DNA of 64,000 bases from Gibbula magus (GCA_936450465.1 OW388301.1:20813523-20877522); one strand, 5' to 3'; numbered from the stretch's first letter, positions 1-15,400 are shown. The notes: generated by a model not told the origin, from the sequence alone. Made by a program: numbers and translations.

Positions 1-252
1 ACTATTTGAAGTAAAACATTGACTTAGTTGTTTGAACATGATTTATGAAGGTTAATGCGCAGGTAAATTTCCATTCCTTAAAAATGGGCCTTGGGCTCTA
101 TTCAGATGTTCGTATGAATAGTAAGGTTTGAATAGAGGGCGTCGTGTTAATAGAAAATCACGACGACTTGCTTTCAACATTAGGTCATATAAGCTTTCTA
201 ATCAACAAATCTCATAGAAATTTATTTTACTCCATCAATATATTTCTTACAG

Positions 253-362
253 TCCAGAGAGGGCCTAAGTTAAACACCCAAGGTCGCATTGTGACGCATA
301 GTATTCTGGGGCAAGCTCAGGACTTTGTGAAGGAGGCCGGAGTAGACGGGCTTAGTTATCAG
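253..362 (+). CDS. MYCBPAP: MYCBPAP-like exon 1 of window
   Basis: A pyrimidine-rich tract and TTACAG precede the exon; the donor is CAG/GTAAAC. It is entered after one base of a split codon and leaves in phase 0. It encodes a segment with the motif HSILGQAQDF, which resembles the ILG.xDF motif of MYCBPAP N-terminal regions. The donor is the first member of a 37-bp tandem array. Confidence 0.65.
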
Positions 363-3300
363 GTAAACTGGGGATACACACAGAATTTATTCGCTTCAGG
401 TAAACTGTGGATACACACAGAAGTTATTCTCTTCAGGTAAACTGAGGATACACACATACGTTATTCTCTTCAGGTAAACTGTGGATACACGCAGAAGTTA
501 TTCTCTTCAGGTAAACTGTGGATACACACATAAGTTATTCTCTTCAGATTTTCTAGCGTAACCTGTTACATATACATGTAGACACATAGTTGACTATTTC
601 GCATAATCCCCTAGGGATATTTATCTGAAATATTTATTTCTTCACCGATGTCGCTCAAAGCTGTATTTGAGCCTGTAGCCTTTCATTTACTTTCATGTGC
701 TAACAAGGTGGCACACTGTACAGTGGGCTCTGAAACGCTAGCATAGGAAAGTAAAGGAAATGTTGTAAGGCTTAAATTAGCCAGCGATGGAGACTTGCGA
801 GTTACGCCTTGCGGAAGGAAATTGGCAAGGCGATAACCGCGCGCCTTTTGCGACCTGCATTGTTTGTCTTGGTAAATATGTGATCAACTGTCAACCAAGG
901 TCATTTCATTTAATTACGTCATGGCCTTTCCTAATCTCCATAATTTAATCTGTATTTGAAGCAATAAATCAGTTACATCATTTAACCGAAATAATCTATA
1001 TAAATTTTTACACTTTTGTGATTTTCTATTCTCCTCTGTCAGATCGCTGCACCTCAATCAACGGTTACATTCGGAACTGCAACTGTCATCAAATCCCGAA
1101 GAATTCCGAATGATACTGATTCCCGAGCCCTACACTACTGGCAAGATATACTTTCCGACAGAGAGAGACAGCGATCCAATATAATCGGTACATATTTGTG
1201 TTATTTGTTTTGACATTAATCACGTTTTGAGAGAATTTCCCTCGTCCGCCCGTCTCTGGTCCTTGGTAGATCAATAGGTCCGGGTTCGAATCTCGCCTGG
1301 GGCTCGACGGCTTTGTCTGCTACATAGAAGTATTGCACATGCATAAGGTTTGTGCGCAATGCTACACTGAATTCCAGCGCAGCACCACCCATGGTTCGCT
1401 AGTTCTAGCAAATATTCGCAGGTTTCACTGCAATGCATAACCACAATTATATTGTTGGATTTTTGCCTGCAATAAAACTAGCAGTCGTGATATAAGTGAA
1501 ATACTCTTGGAAATGACATTAAACCCAAAAACACCTCACCTCACCCCACCATCTTATATCACCATCTATATGTCATTGAAACATATTTTCAGAACAATAA
1601 CCACAAATGACAGACAAAAGAAAGTACTCACCTCTGTTGATTTTATCATATGTAGGATTTTCAATTGAAAATATGTTTTCGATGTCATAAAAAGTACACG
1701 TGTTTAATCAGCAGTCAAAGAATACATCTACGAGTGGTTTTTTTTTTAATAAAAAAAAAATGAAATTTTATATTTTAAATTTCCTTAAAAAATTTTTTGG
1801 ATGATGCACAACTGTTCATTGACATATAAGACATCCTATGTGAAAATTAATACATGTGACTTACTCTGCTCACATTTACCACATTTTTAACATGGTAGGG
1901 GTCATGTGGGTGTTAATTTCATTTCTTAGCCGTGTCTTCATTAAACAAAGATATTTTAACTAAAATTTAACCACAGTCACCAATTAATTTATTCAAACTA
2001 CTGCAGATACGTATTATTGTATCGTGTCATAGTCAAATGTATCTGATTTCTTTTAAATAATGAATAGATCGAAACCAACTAAGGTGAGAACTTTTTTTTT
2101 GCCTGGCAGTTTATATAAAGTTAGCAATCAGGTAATGGTTTGTCATATGCTTGGCGCGAAAGATCGATTTCTCTTCAAGCTGCATTTTAGTCAATGTTAC
2201 ATATTAGCTCATGAGTGCAATCCGATATCCCTCCCCACAGAGGTTACTCGGGTATTTTCTTCTCACGTATCCTCTGTTACAAGTAGAGCATTTTCTTGAA
2301 AAATAGAAAATCCTGATTGGATACAATCAAAGTTGGTTCATCCTCCGTTACCCATGGTTGAAGTTGGTTGTGCAATCAGCGATGTTTCACATTCACGTGT
2401 AACAGATGTTACGTGGGAAGAATGACTTAGGTAACCTTTTTGGGAGAGAGCATGCCCAAACACCCGATGTCATCTGCATATATTCAGCAAAAACGATGTC
2501 CTTGGATTGTTATTAACATGCAAATATAATTTATTAAACATTTTGAGAGAGCTCCCGACTTGATCGTAAACGATTTGATTGTGAGTTTTTTGATAACTTG
2601 AAATTACTGTGACGATGCTGATTTTACGACGCTTCATCTGATATTAATCCAATTGATATCAGTCACAGAATATCTAGCTGGTTAAAGGTTAATATATCAC
2701 GTATATATTCTAGCAGTTTCAAGATGATGTAGATCGGTGCATGTCTGTCAATTTCAATGGGTACAGTACCATGGGTGCATAATGATTTATTTTCGTGTTT
2801 CTTTAATCCAAGACATAACCGGAAGACACTCTGGCGAGGTGTTGATGGGGGAAGGGAGATCACTCTCGCAGTACAGGATCTTAGAAGGGGAGACAACTGC
2901 AGTAGGCGTGTTGGCGCATCAATACAGTGTCACCAACAGAACAGGTGAATGTGCATGTTAATGCTGAACTGATCAAACTGATTTTAAGCGAGGAAAATGT
3001 TTACGTCGTAAGGATTGAGTGACATAGTCACAAAATGGCATCTGCAAGTTCATTTCCAGACTACCAGAGTTTTTGGCTTAGGCCTACGAGAATTTAGAAA
3101 TTAATTTTGCAATAAAAAAAACAGGTCTACCCTTGCCAATGGCCTTTCAATAATATGAACACCAGATGTTGAACAACTTCCCTACGCAAGGCATACATCT
3201 TGTCAGTCTCCATTACTGGCTCCATCAATGTGCTTTTCAGGTGTAGCGATCCACTATCTTAGCACGGTAAAGCGAGGGTAATACTGCAAGGTTTAAGTCA

Positions 3301-4189
3301 GTAATGAAGACTGGCAATTTTTTCGCTGAAATATGTCGATGAAATGTATTAGAAAAATAATGTCACCAATAGTAAAACATTGTTCCCACTTCGAAAATCA
3401 AGTTAAAAAATGAGTGTACATGGTTCCGTAAAGCCATGGGAATAGTTTTTGTCATGCGAAATAATAAAATGTGTTCACAATAAAATGGCCGCCATGCAAT
3501 TTTTGCTTCATACGCAACACCGTTATTGCCACTATGGATAATTGGTTTGTGTAATAAGATATTTTACCCTCTAAAGTAAATATAAATGTCATAAACTATC
3601 ATTATAAATGAGAAATTTGAAAAAATATAATTTGCAAATAACGTGCTACTGCCCCGTTAATGCTTGAGTAGAGAAGTTGGCACATCTCCTGAATGGCATT
3701 CTTAATTTCCTACTGTTTTCCATATCAGGCACTCGCGGGCGAGGGTTCTGGAAGCAACCTACACTGCTGGCAAAAGACATCAATGGCATATAGTATGTTA
3801 ATTCTTACTTTTATTTATAACGCTGTGAGATGAATCCCAGCGGTTTTATATAGGAGGGTTCTATTGGTTTTTTTTTGTGGGAACGAAATTCGAGAGGATA
3901 TTCCTGTTTGCACATATATGTTACTGATACATGAGTTAAAGACAGTCAAATTGAAAAATACTGATGAAGGTAATATTTTGATGACTTTATATTTCATAAC
4001 TTAACAAACACAAGCGCACATTTGTTGAAAAATAAGAACAATGAGAACTGAAGCCATTCATCGGGGTATACTTCGCTACAGCATAACAACAAATTGTTAC
4101 ACATGTTGTTACTTTGTGAATACTCTTACTCTGTATATTATCAAAAAGTTGTAAAGGTTTTAGGGCGCTTATTTTTTAACACCCCTTGA

Positions 4190-4220
<31 letters not shown>

Positions 4221-7200
4221 TTTGTCATGTATATAGTGAAATATAAGCAATTTCTTGAGATTTTTTAAATTGGCAAGGAACCTCCTTAAGTGTAGTAAAT
4301 GTACTGTTACATCATATTTATATTGTATGTGTTTATGAGGATATATTATATCAATTCTGTGGCTATTTAAAATGGCTGTGACACTTTTTTCTAATGGAAT
4401 TAAAACACTTGAAATGGAAGTAAAGAGAAATGAAATGGAAAAGAAATGTTACCATTTGCAAAACATTCCCTCTCAGGTAATAAATAGAGTTTAAAAACGT
4501 ATGGTTGTGGTTCGGTTAAGCAACGCGGATTTATTTCCTATCTTCGATTTATTAAAAGGTGCTCACACTAAAATAGCAGCCAGCAGGGTTTTTAAAGGTA
4601 CATCCATTGTTTTTCATAAAATTTTATTTGGCTTTAATAAGTTCCAACACACCATATGTGATGTTTACAATACAAACAAATGCACTCAGCTTGTATATTC
4701 ACCCCCAATCGCCAAATATATCATAAATACTAGTTTCCAATTAAAATCGAGTAACATCATTATTCATGTGCAGAAACCGAAAGTGCACGTCCTATTTACA
4801 TGCACAGTAGTTATATGACCTATTAAACATTATAAACCAAAATTTGTTATTGTGTGTGGTTTAAATAAGAGTCCAAAATTACGTTTGACTCATTGGCGCG
4901 CGCCACACGCGGTGCATTGTCCGGTTTTCAATCTGAAATCGATACGTTTACCTTCATATCGGCAATATACTAAGTCGAGTATCATCAAAATGGTAGTTTT
5001 CGGTAACAGTTGGTACTCCCCGATAAAGTAAGACCATTTATAACGCTTGGCATATTTGACCCCCAACAACACAATGTATGTACATTTAATACATGACGTC
5101 GTTTCTCCACGACTATGAATAATTGGGTCGTGTTATTGGCTCCTAAGATAAACTGAATAAACGTTTAATATAAATGGCAAATTTGAACATATCAGAAAGG
5201 CCTAACGTTAATATGCCTGTCTGTGCTGTCTTGACATGTGTATATAAGTTATTGTATGTTTTATAGCTTGATCTTTGATGGCGATTTCGATCAATAAAAT
5301 TACGGTGATGGCATATAGATTAAGTAGATAATATTAAGTATAGTTAAAAACGAACATTTTCGCATTTTACAGTCATCTTTAAAGTCGTTACAACAGTCGA
5401 TAGATGTAACTTCATCGTAACCATGGTTTTGTTTAAATGTATTTATCATATTTTACTTAAATTACAATTTAATTCATTATTATTCAATCTTTTTATTTTT
5501 TTTTAGATAGTTTGTTAAATATAATTTCTCTTGTGTCAATTCAAGTTTATATTTTTAAGTGTTTTTATATTACCATTTTAAGATGATGTATATTATCATT
5601 TAAGTGTATTCATATTACCATTTTAAGATTATGTATATTAGCATTTAAGTGTATTTATAGTACCATTTTAAGATTATGTATATTACCATTTTAGGTTTAT
5701 GTATACCATCATTGTAAGTTTATTTATATTACCATTTTAAGTTTATGTGAATATTATTTTAAGTTTATTTATTTCATTTTATTTATTCAGTGAGAGCATC
5801 ACGTTGAGTGACAAGGGTCATAGCAAGCGGACAGAGTATATAGGTGTCCCGGTACCCATCAGAATGGAGAAAGGTGAGCAAAATACACACATTTGTCATT
5901 TGTATGATATTAATAGTAAAACATAACGGGGAAAAAAACAATATTTTCTCAAGAAATGTGTCTATACACCGGCTGTTTAAGTTGAAATACATGTATACTC
6001 AAAATAAGTAGAAGGCAAAGATTTATGCATGATCAACTTCTTTATTAATATAATGTTATTAATTGAGTATTTCCGTATTGGCCCAGTTACAGGTCCGAGG
6101 TCCTTTGTATTGGCCCGAGACGAAGTCGAGGGCTAATACAACGGACTGAGGACCTGTAACTCGGCCAATACGGAAATACTTAATTAATGACAATTTTATT
6201 AATTGACCTCTTTTCATTCTATTTGCACAACACTCAATACCTCATTTATATTGAAATAATAATTACAATCAAGATTGGTGAACAGATATCATCGGTCAAA
6301 GTTCTGAAGCGACAACTTCGGCATTTCACGAAATGTGCGACTGCACATGCTCAGACTCATTTTGACCAAGTTTGTCTCGTATTGACCCAGTTTGTCTCGT
6401 ATTGGCCCAGTTTGTATCGTATTGGCCCAGTTTGTCCGTATTGGCCCAGTTGTCAAATCATATGGTCTAGGCCGTAAAAACCGTATACGTGCCATAACAT
6501 TGATAGTTAATTAATAATATAATGTTATTAATAAAGTATTTCCGTATTGGCCCAGTTACAGGTCCGAGGTCTGTTGTATTGGCCCGAGACGAAGTTGAGA
6601 GTTAATACAACGGACTGAGGACCTGTTACTCGACCAAAACGAAAATACTTTATTAATAACATTATATTATTAATTAACTATCAATGTTATGGCACGTATA
6701 CGGTTTTTACGGCCTAGACCATATGATTTGACAACTGGGCCAATACGGACAAACTGGGCCAATACGATACAAACTGGGCCAATACGAGACAAACTGGGTC
6801 AATACGAGACAAACTTGGTCAAAATGAGTCTGAGCATGTGCAGTCGCACATTTCGTGAAATGCCGAATTTCCTTTCATTCTATTTGCACAACACTAAATA
6901 TCTCATTTATATTGAAATAATAATTATAAACAAGATTTGTGAACAAATGGCACGGGTCAAAGTTGTGAAGCGACAGCTTCGGGATTTCACCAAATGTGCA
7001 ACTGTGCATGCTCAGACTCATATTGGCCCAGTTTGTCTCGTATTGCCCCGGTTTTTCCCGTATTGGCCCAGTTTTCCCGTATTGGCCCAGTTGTCGAATC
7101 ATATGGTATAGGCCGTAAATGCCATATAAGTACCATAACATTGATGGTTAATTAATAATGCCGTATAAATATTACACTGCAGTTTCTTCCCAGGCGAGTT

Positions 7201-10200
7201 ATAAATCGTTGTATCATCCAAAACTGTTCAACAGGAGATATCGCTAGTTTGAGATCTGCTAGGAGATATAGTTTTGGCAATAGATTTAGCACAGTGCCCA
7301 GTCACCGTCAACTACATGACATCATAATGCTTTTACACCATCAACTAATGACATCACAACGCTATGACATCACCTCATTGCAAATTAAATGGTAAATATG
7401 TGTTCGGAGATGTACACTATTTTCATTGAAATGTAAGAGGAATGATTTGGATGATTTACTTTAATCAACGAGTGTTGATATATTTGATATCAGAAGACAC
7501 GAGGGTGAGATTGTATTTATCATTCAAAATCATTCTTCAACAATTATTAACAAAATAATGAACATATCTGCAACACAAAACTGCCACTTGACTACTTCAG
7601 CAGTGAGCTCAGCATTGTGACATCATCAGCATTGTGGCATCATAGCATTGTTACGTCATCAACTTTGTGACGTCATAGCATTGTCAGCAGTGTTCTCAGT
7701 GATGTCAGAACCTTGTGATGTCATTAACTGGTGATGCAATACGATTGTGACGATTTGATTGTTGCGATATCTACAATGTAGATATCCCTTGTAGATATCG
7801 CTTGATCTCACACAAGCGATATCTACTGTGGTAGCCAGTTTTACATGATAAAGTAAAAATACCCTCGACAAGCCTCGGATATTTGTAACTTTGATCACCT
7901 CGTGTTGATATATTTGATATCAGAACACACTTGGGTGAGATTCTCTATATATTTGGCCGGACCTGGGTCTCCTTTCACAAAGCACTAAGGTGATCGTAAG
8001 TCACTAAGGTTACCTTAGTGCAATGTTAAAGTATGGGAGTTAAGGTTAACCTTAGTAAAGGTTGCTTTGTGAAAGGGGGTCCAGGACAAGAAAGGCAGTT
8101 GTCCGGGTGGCATATTAATATTTGATATCCTAATCCATTATGGTATTTGTATCCATAGTGCCGTTTTATCCCCTGATTGTCTCATCAACATTTGCATAAG
8201 TGAAAAGGTTGATTACTCATCGCTATATATAACACTCATGTATTCTCATTCGAGCACTAATATGTCTATGGTTTAAAGGGGCAGTAGCACGTTTTTTTAG
8301 CTCAAATAATGTATTTGAAAAATAATGTCACCAATTGTAAAACATCCTTCTCTCTCCGAGAAATAAAGTGATGATCAAAAAATGATTATACATGGTTTGG
8401 TAAAGCTGTGGGAATCGTTTTTGTAATTCGAAATAATAAAATGTGTTCACAATAAAATAGCCGCCATGCAATTTTTGCTTTATTCGCAACATCCTTATTA
8501 CCTCTACGGATAATATATAATTGGTTTGCGTAATGAGATATTTTACCCTTTAAAGTAAATTTAAATGACGTAAACTATCAATATAATTGGGAAATTTTAA
8601 AAATAAAATTTGCAAAAAACGTGCTTCTGCCCATTTAAGTCATTTTAGTGGCTGGTTATTTATACTACGATACTAGGCGCAATACAGCAGGATGCATATG
8701 GGATGGTCTTTATTATTTTGCTCAGTATATATGTACAGTGTATATAAAATATTAACTTAATTAACTTATATATAAAGAAGCACAATGAGTTATATAATTA
8801 ATAATTATTTTAACTATGTTCTTCTCCAGGTTTCATCCCGATGAAGACTATCCCTGATTTCGATCATGACGTCATGGACAGACCGGTAAATATTAGTGCA
8901 TCATGTTCTTTGATATTTTGAATATATTATCTACTGGTATTGATTGGGAAGTTCCACCTCTATTGATAGTATCATAGGGGCGTCTCCATATCACATCCTT
9001 AATTTTGTGGAGCCTGATACATGAACATAAAACACATTGTTTTACACTGGTTGAAACTGTGATATTTACAATGGAATAAATAACCGTAAAACTTATATTT
9101 ACGAGATATTTACAAACTTTGAAATGCACCTGTACACGAATCTTTGCGGCGTCGGGCGTTACTTGTGTTGAGCTTGAGGGTTACAGGAAAGAGATTTTGT
9201 GAGTTTGTGTCAATGGTATTTGGTATAACATTAAGGATTGGTTACCTCATACAAAAAGAAGTGTATACATGTTAGCATTGACATTTGCTAAAACATGATA
9301 ATTCGGGCTTGATAAGGTGTTTTACATTGCCCTATGGAATCACAATGCAAATGGACAACGTGACCTTTTCCAAAGAGTACAAGAGAGACGAATTCTCAAT
9401 CACAATTCCCTTTGACACACAATGCAAATGCACCAAGTGACCTTCTCAAAAGGGTACAAAAGAAGACCAAATCTCAATCACAATGCCCAATGACACACAT
9501 TGCAAATACACAAAGGAGACCAAATCTCAAGAAGCCTCAATCTGATGAAGGGGTTCTAACCCCTGAAACACGGAACTTCAAAATTCTGCTCCTTCTACGG
9601 ATGGCTCCATGCATTGATGACTGTTTTATCCTTCTCGTAATTACTTTTTTCCACACCTAGTCTAGTGACCCCCTTTTACATAATTCAAACTTACCGTATT
9701 ACCGTACCGGGCCCTTATTAACATGCAATGGCTGTTACCCCCCGGCGCTTATTGCAGAACCGGCGCTTATTTGAGACCCCGCACTTACTTAATTTTTAGT
9801 TTTGACCAATACACGTGATGATCTCTGATAAGTGACTAAGAGTAACACAAACTCCTCGCAATTTGACGAAAACCTAATTTAGCATGGTAGTTTAATCCTC
9901 TTAGTGCCTGGGAACATATTTGGGAAAAATATCTAGTAGGGAATGCTCATTATTGCGATATAAACTGGGCCCGTATTAAAGACCCGGCCCTTATTGGAGG
10001 CCCGGCTCTTATTAACCTTTAGGCACCTTTACACCCGGCTGCTATTAGAGGCCCGGTTCCTATTTGAGGCCCGGCCCCCATTAGAGAAATTACGATATTT
10101 TGAGATGACTCTGGGATAGGATAGGTATAATCAAAGAGTTCGCATATGAAGAGCCATGCTCACTTTTTTGTTAATTATTATTATATAATATTATGAGAAT

Positions 10201-12429
10201 GATGGTGATGGCGGCGATAACTTCTAAACATATTTGTGTACAGAACATCCGGGAACTCTGTGCCAAAGGAAAACATCCTATGTCTGCAGTAAGAACCGAA
10301 AGGGTAGATGAACAAGATGAAGGGACTTCGTCCCAGGGCACGGTCTCAAAGAGGTATGTACAAAGGTTATCTGACTCCGGGATAAGTGTAGCATTAGAAC
10401 GTTGTCAAATCACAGAGTATAACACATCAATCAGAGTGTTTATATTCGCAAGACTCCTTCAATACAGTGATATCTAAACTAAAAATCAATGCACCTCACA
10501 TCAGCAACATCCCTCAACCACAGGGGTTCGAATCGCTGTTTAGACAATATTTTCAAAATTCAAAATCTAAATTGTTGCAATCATATACTGTTAATATACG
10601 ATGCGGTGAGCTTATAGTCCAAATATGAGAGAAATCGATGAAGAAATAATTATTTTAAATAAAAATTGATAAACGAATATTGACAAAAATGTATATTTTG
10701 AATTTTGAAAATATTGTACAAACAGCATATACGTCAATCATTCCATGTCACGTGACACAAGTTAAAGGTCATAGTTTGTCGATCGATCATCTGTTTTCTG
10801 TCAAGATTTGTCTTTTTTTTTTTAATGATATTTTGAGACATGCGGTAAGATAATTACGTTATTATAACATTCAGTTTGTTCAGGTGACATCGTAATTTAT
10901 AAGACCCATGTAAGTGTTTATCCAACGGACAGTAGGATAACACCAACGTGGGTCTGATAATATACGATGTCACCCTCCACTGAATATTATAACTTATAAT
11001 AAATCACTGTTAAAACTAATGCTGTTTCCAACATGAAATAAGTTGGACAGACGGGAAGAAGGGATGCTCTCACAAGTTAAACCCTATTATGGTTGGCTTC
11101 ACACTCCTCAACAGTCCGGGGTATACAGTACTACTTAAGATTCCGTCCGTCCGTCCGCCTGCCCTTCCATCCATCCGAAGACAATTTTGTCCGACCGACC
11201 GAAAACTTGTTCATCCGATTCTTTTCAAATTTTGCACATATCAACTACACCAGCAGGAGATGTGCAGTGCCGAATTACAAAGCATTTTTGTGCATTATTT
11301 AATAATTTTTGTTTACGAATTTCTGTTATTCCTTTAATGGGATCTAAATTTGTCTAAATTGATCTAAACTTCTTGATTTTAATTTTTTAAAATCGAGTTT
11401 AACATAATACATAACACAAGTGTGTTGATCTGATGAAGCTTATAAAATCATATCAATTTTATTTTTAGATGATCCATAGTAGAAAAAGATTGCACATGAT
11501 TAGTGCGCCACACGTGTTATTATACTGAAAATATCTTAAAGACTTACCTTCATTTCAGCGATCTGTGAAAGGAAGCCCAGGAGACTTTGGCCATTATTAG
11601 CACCAGTTAAAACTAGTTTACGATTTTCTCAAGAATGACAGATTATTACCTCTACGTACATTAAATATCAGAATCAATTGAGCATACAATCGAGACAATG
11701 TACACGTGCAATTGATTATTAAGACGATTTTAATTTACCGATTTTAACAATAATGCAATGAGCGCCGCGATCCGTTTGAAGAAAATCATTTGGGCGTGAA
11801 TGTGATTAACCACAGACGAGGGGTCGTCTGTGACCTGCTCCTTGATTCCGCATTAATTAATTAATGATGATTATCACTGCTGCTAGATAATTTATGAGGT
11901 GTTAAATAGCCAAAAACACATGTTTATGCAATAATTATGTAATTGCCATCTGCTAAATTATCTGGTTTGATATCTAAAATTCGATATTTGGAATTTTAAG
12001 TTTTTTTTATTGAAGATTTAACAATTAACAATCAAAATGTTGCAAAATTACGTTGAATTATGACTATCGCAGATAATGAAATTACTCCTGTGACGTCACA
12101 GGAGACATCGCTTCAGGGACCACACACCTGCAGCTTTTCATTCTGGCCGCTGGGCTAAATTAGGTGTTTTCTAAAAAGCCGTATATAAGTAATTTATGGG
12201 CCGCTTTCAGAAATTAAAAATCGAGCAATTGTCAAATTGACATCCCATTTTAATGAATCCGAATGTGATCATGTGTAATGACATCTATTCTTTAATACTT
12301 AATTCATTTATTAATAAATTGAGTTAAGTCTTTCTATTATGCTTATATGTTGAAATAGACGAGTAAATGTGCCTGTTCTATAATGACCAAAAGCATGAAA
12401 ATGTTGAAGTAATGTTCAAAATGGCCAAT

Positions 12430-12464
<35 letters not shown>

Positions 12465-15400
12465 ACTTAACGCTTAAAATCCAGCACAAATGCTGCTCAC
12501 TGGCGGTACATTATTACCCTGAAGGAATTGTATTTTCGATGCCGCTACCAAGAGCTCCGCGTGACCGTATAGGTCCGTACTACTTTTGCTCAGCTACCCA
12601 TTTAAAGGTACATCCATTGTGTTGTTGGGGGTCACAAATTGCAAACGTTATAAATGGTGTTACTTTATCGAGAGGTACCGACTGTGACCGAAAACTACCA
12701 TTTTGATGATAGCAGACTTAGCATATTAACGATATGAAGATACAAGTAGGGATTTCTGATCGAAAACCGGACAATGCACAGCGTGTGGCGCGCGTCAATG
12801 AGTCAAACATAATTCTGGAATATTATTTATAACAGACAGAAAGACAAACTTGAGTTGATAATGTTGAATAGGTCACATAACTAGTGTGCATGTAAATGGG
12901 ACGTGCAGTTTCGGTTTCTGCACATGCGTAATGATATCGATGTTACTCAGGATTGGAAACTAGTAATTAGGAATACACATACAAGCTGAGTGAATTTATT
13001 TGTATTGTTAACAGGACATGTGGTGAGTTGGAACGTATAAAAACCAAATAAAATGTTATGAAACAGAACGGATGCACCTTTAAACAGCTTGGTGGACTCG
13101 GTGCATTGTGGATGAAGCGCCTCGCCTTTAAACCGGAATTCGAAATTGGGCCATAGGTGTGAGAGGCCAGCACGCTAACAGTTACAACCCTGTACTACCT
13201 ATGTCTAACAATTCTCAATCTGTTGATCTGAAGTAGTCTAAAGTGTGTGCTCAAACCTATAAATTCCCCACATGTCAACATGTGTCCCCCTGCCTCGAAC
13301 GTTGAAGGAATCGCCATAAAATGTCCTGTCAGAATATATCAAATTAATGAAGAATCGTAAAATCACTTTACAACAAAAAAATTGAAAAATCACAACCAAT
13401 GAATGACGACAGGCAACTCATTCCAACTATTCCTTGTATAATTCCAAATAAATAAGAGGTCATAATGTCATATTTGTTTAGATCGTCCAAGATAAGCTCA
13501 TTAAATACGGAACCATCTTTGATAGTAACATTGTTATGTTTGGCAGGACACAATCTACAAATTCTTTCGGGACAAGTCCCTTGTGGGATTCAAACCAACA
13601 TCCTCGCTTATTGAACAAACAGCTTACCGATTCGTCCACCGAGGCCTCGACGATCTGTGACACATTCTCTTATTTTAATATTCTAGTCCAGCAAAAGAAG
13701 CTGCTTCATTTCTACGTCTTGTCCTTGGTGGCCATGAACTCACGTGGTCCGATGACGTCAGAAAGGGCGTGGTCGTAAAGACGGAAGTCGGGATGAACGG
13801 AAGTGTGGGTGAGCGTGTCGACGGACGTCTCGAAATGATGAACACAGGCACCACTACTGTATTCTACGACTGGAAGGTTTGTACATAGTACATGAACAGT
13901 CAACCTGTCAAAACGTATATTTACGCTCTCCTCCACTTATATCCCCTGGGTGCAACCCCCACATAAACCTTCGCGCTGTGACCTCTGATCCAGCCAATCA
14001 AATCATTTTATCGCCATGGTTTGCGTGAACTTCAGCCAACCACAGACAGCCTTTTAAACTGCAGTTGGTTTCGCTCTTTCAAGTCCAAGTTAGCTATACG
14101 GTTGATTTTATTACAGCAGATCATGCACATTTTATCCTGAAATGATATTAACTTTTATGAAAGTAAGTGCGGTAAACTTTGATGAATCTTTTCGGGAATC
14201 TGTGTAATTTTCGCTGTGATCCTACTCGCAAATGGTCGTTCTATTTGAAGATACTTTCTATCTCACAGGTCACAGCGCGAAGGTTTATGTGGGGCGTGAG
14301 GGGTATATACGTGGAGCGGAGCTTATAGGTTTTACCCTCAGACAGGATGATGGATAATATAACTGCATGGGACGTTTACATCAAAGATGACACCATTTAT
14401 TGAGACTGAACGTTTTGTAAACATTAGTGAACTCAACTGCACCGGCAGTTAACAATATCATTTTTTTTAGACAAGTAGTAGTCTTCATGGTATAATTGTA
14501 AGGATCTCCATTTGTAAAGATATGTATTTACCATGCTTTTATTATGAACTAAAGCAGCGACATAGACAATAGAATAAAACAATGAAATAAAACATTGTTT
14601 TCAATCTTCAGAGAATAACAGAAACTGACGCCTTCAATCTGAAGAAGGATAACACACTGAAGTTCTTCTTTGATGAAAGTTATGGTAAGTTCTTCTGTGG
14701 TGAAAGTTATGGTGAGTTCTTCTGTGGTGAAAGTTATGGTGAGTTCTTCTATGGTGAAAGTTAAAGTAAGTTCTGATATGATGAAAGTTAAAGTAAGTTC
14801 TGATATGGTTTAAGTTAAAGTAAGTTCTGATATGGTTTAAGTTAAAGTAAGTTCTGATATGGTTTAAGTTAAAGTAAGTTCTGATATGGTGAAAGTTAAA
14901 GTAAGTTCTGATATGGTTTAAGTTAAAGTAAGTTCTGATATGGTGAAAGTTATGGTAAGTTCTAATATGGTGAAAGTTAAAGTAAGTTCTGATATGGTGA
15001 AAGTTAAAGTAAGTTCTGATATGGTGAAAGTTAAAGTAAGTTCTGATATGGTTTAAGTTAAAGTAAGTTCTGATATGGTGAAAGTTAAAGTAAGTTCTGA
15101 TATGGTGAAAGTTAAAGTAAGTTCTGATATGGTGAAAGTTAAAGTAAGTTCTGATATGGTGAAAGTTAAAGTAAGTTCTGATATGGTGAAAGTTAAAGTA
15201 TGTTCTGATATGGTGAAAGTTAAAGTAAGTTCTGTGATGGTGAAAGTTAAAGTAAGTTCTGTTATGGTGAAAGTTAAAGTAAGTTCTGATATGGTGAAAG
15301 TTAAAGTAAGTTCTGTTATGGTACGGAAACAGTTAATACTTCTCGATACAATACCAACATTTCTAACATTTGGCACATGTGGTCCCCACAACACACTGTA

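Noticed and set aside
2757..2948. Alternative reading frame for exon 3 (HNRKTLWRG...)
   Set aside because: It joins exon 5 directly but not exon 2. The other frame joins exons 2, 3 and 4 with the FWKQP motif present.
6187..7141. Several 70-140 codon frames sharing MARIRFLRPRPYDL
   Set aside because: They are the same palindrome read on opposite strands.
9412..9660. 82-codon frame
   Set aside because: It lies over an approximately 80-bp tandem duplication.
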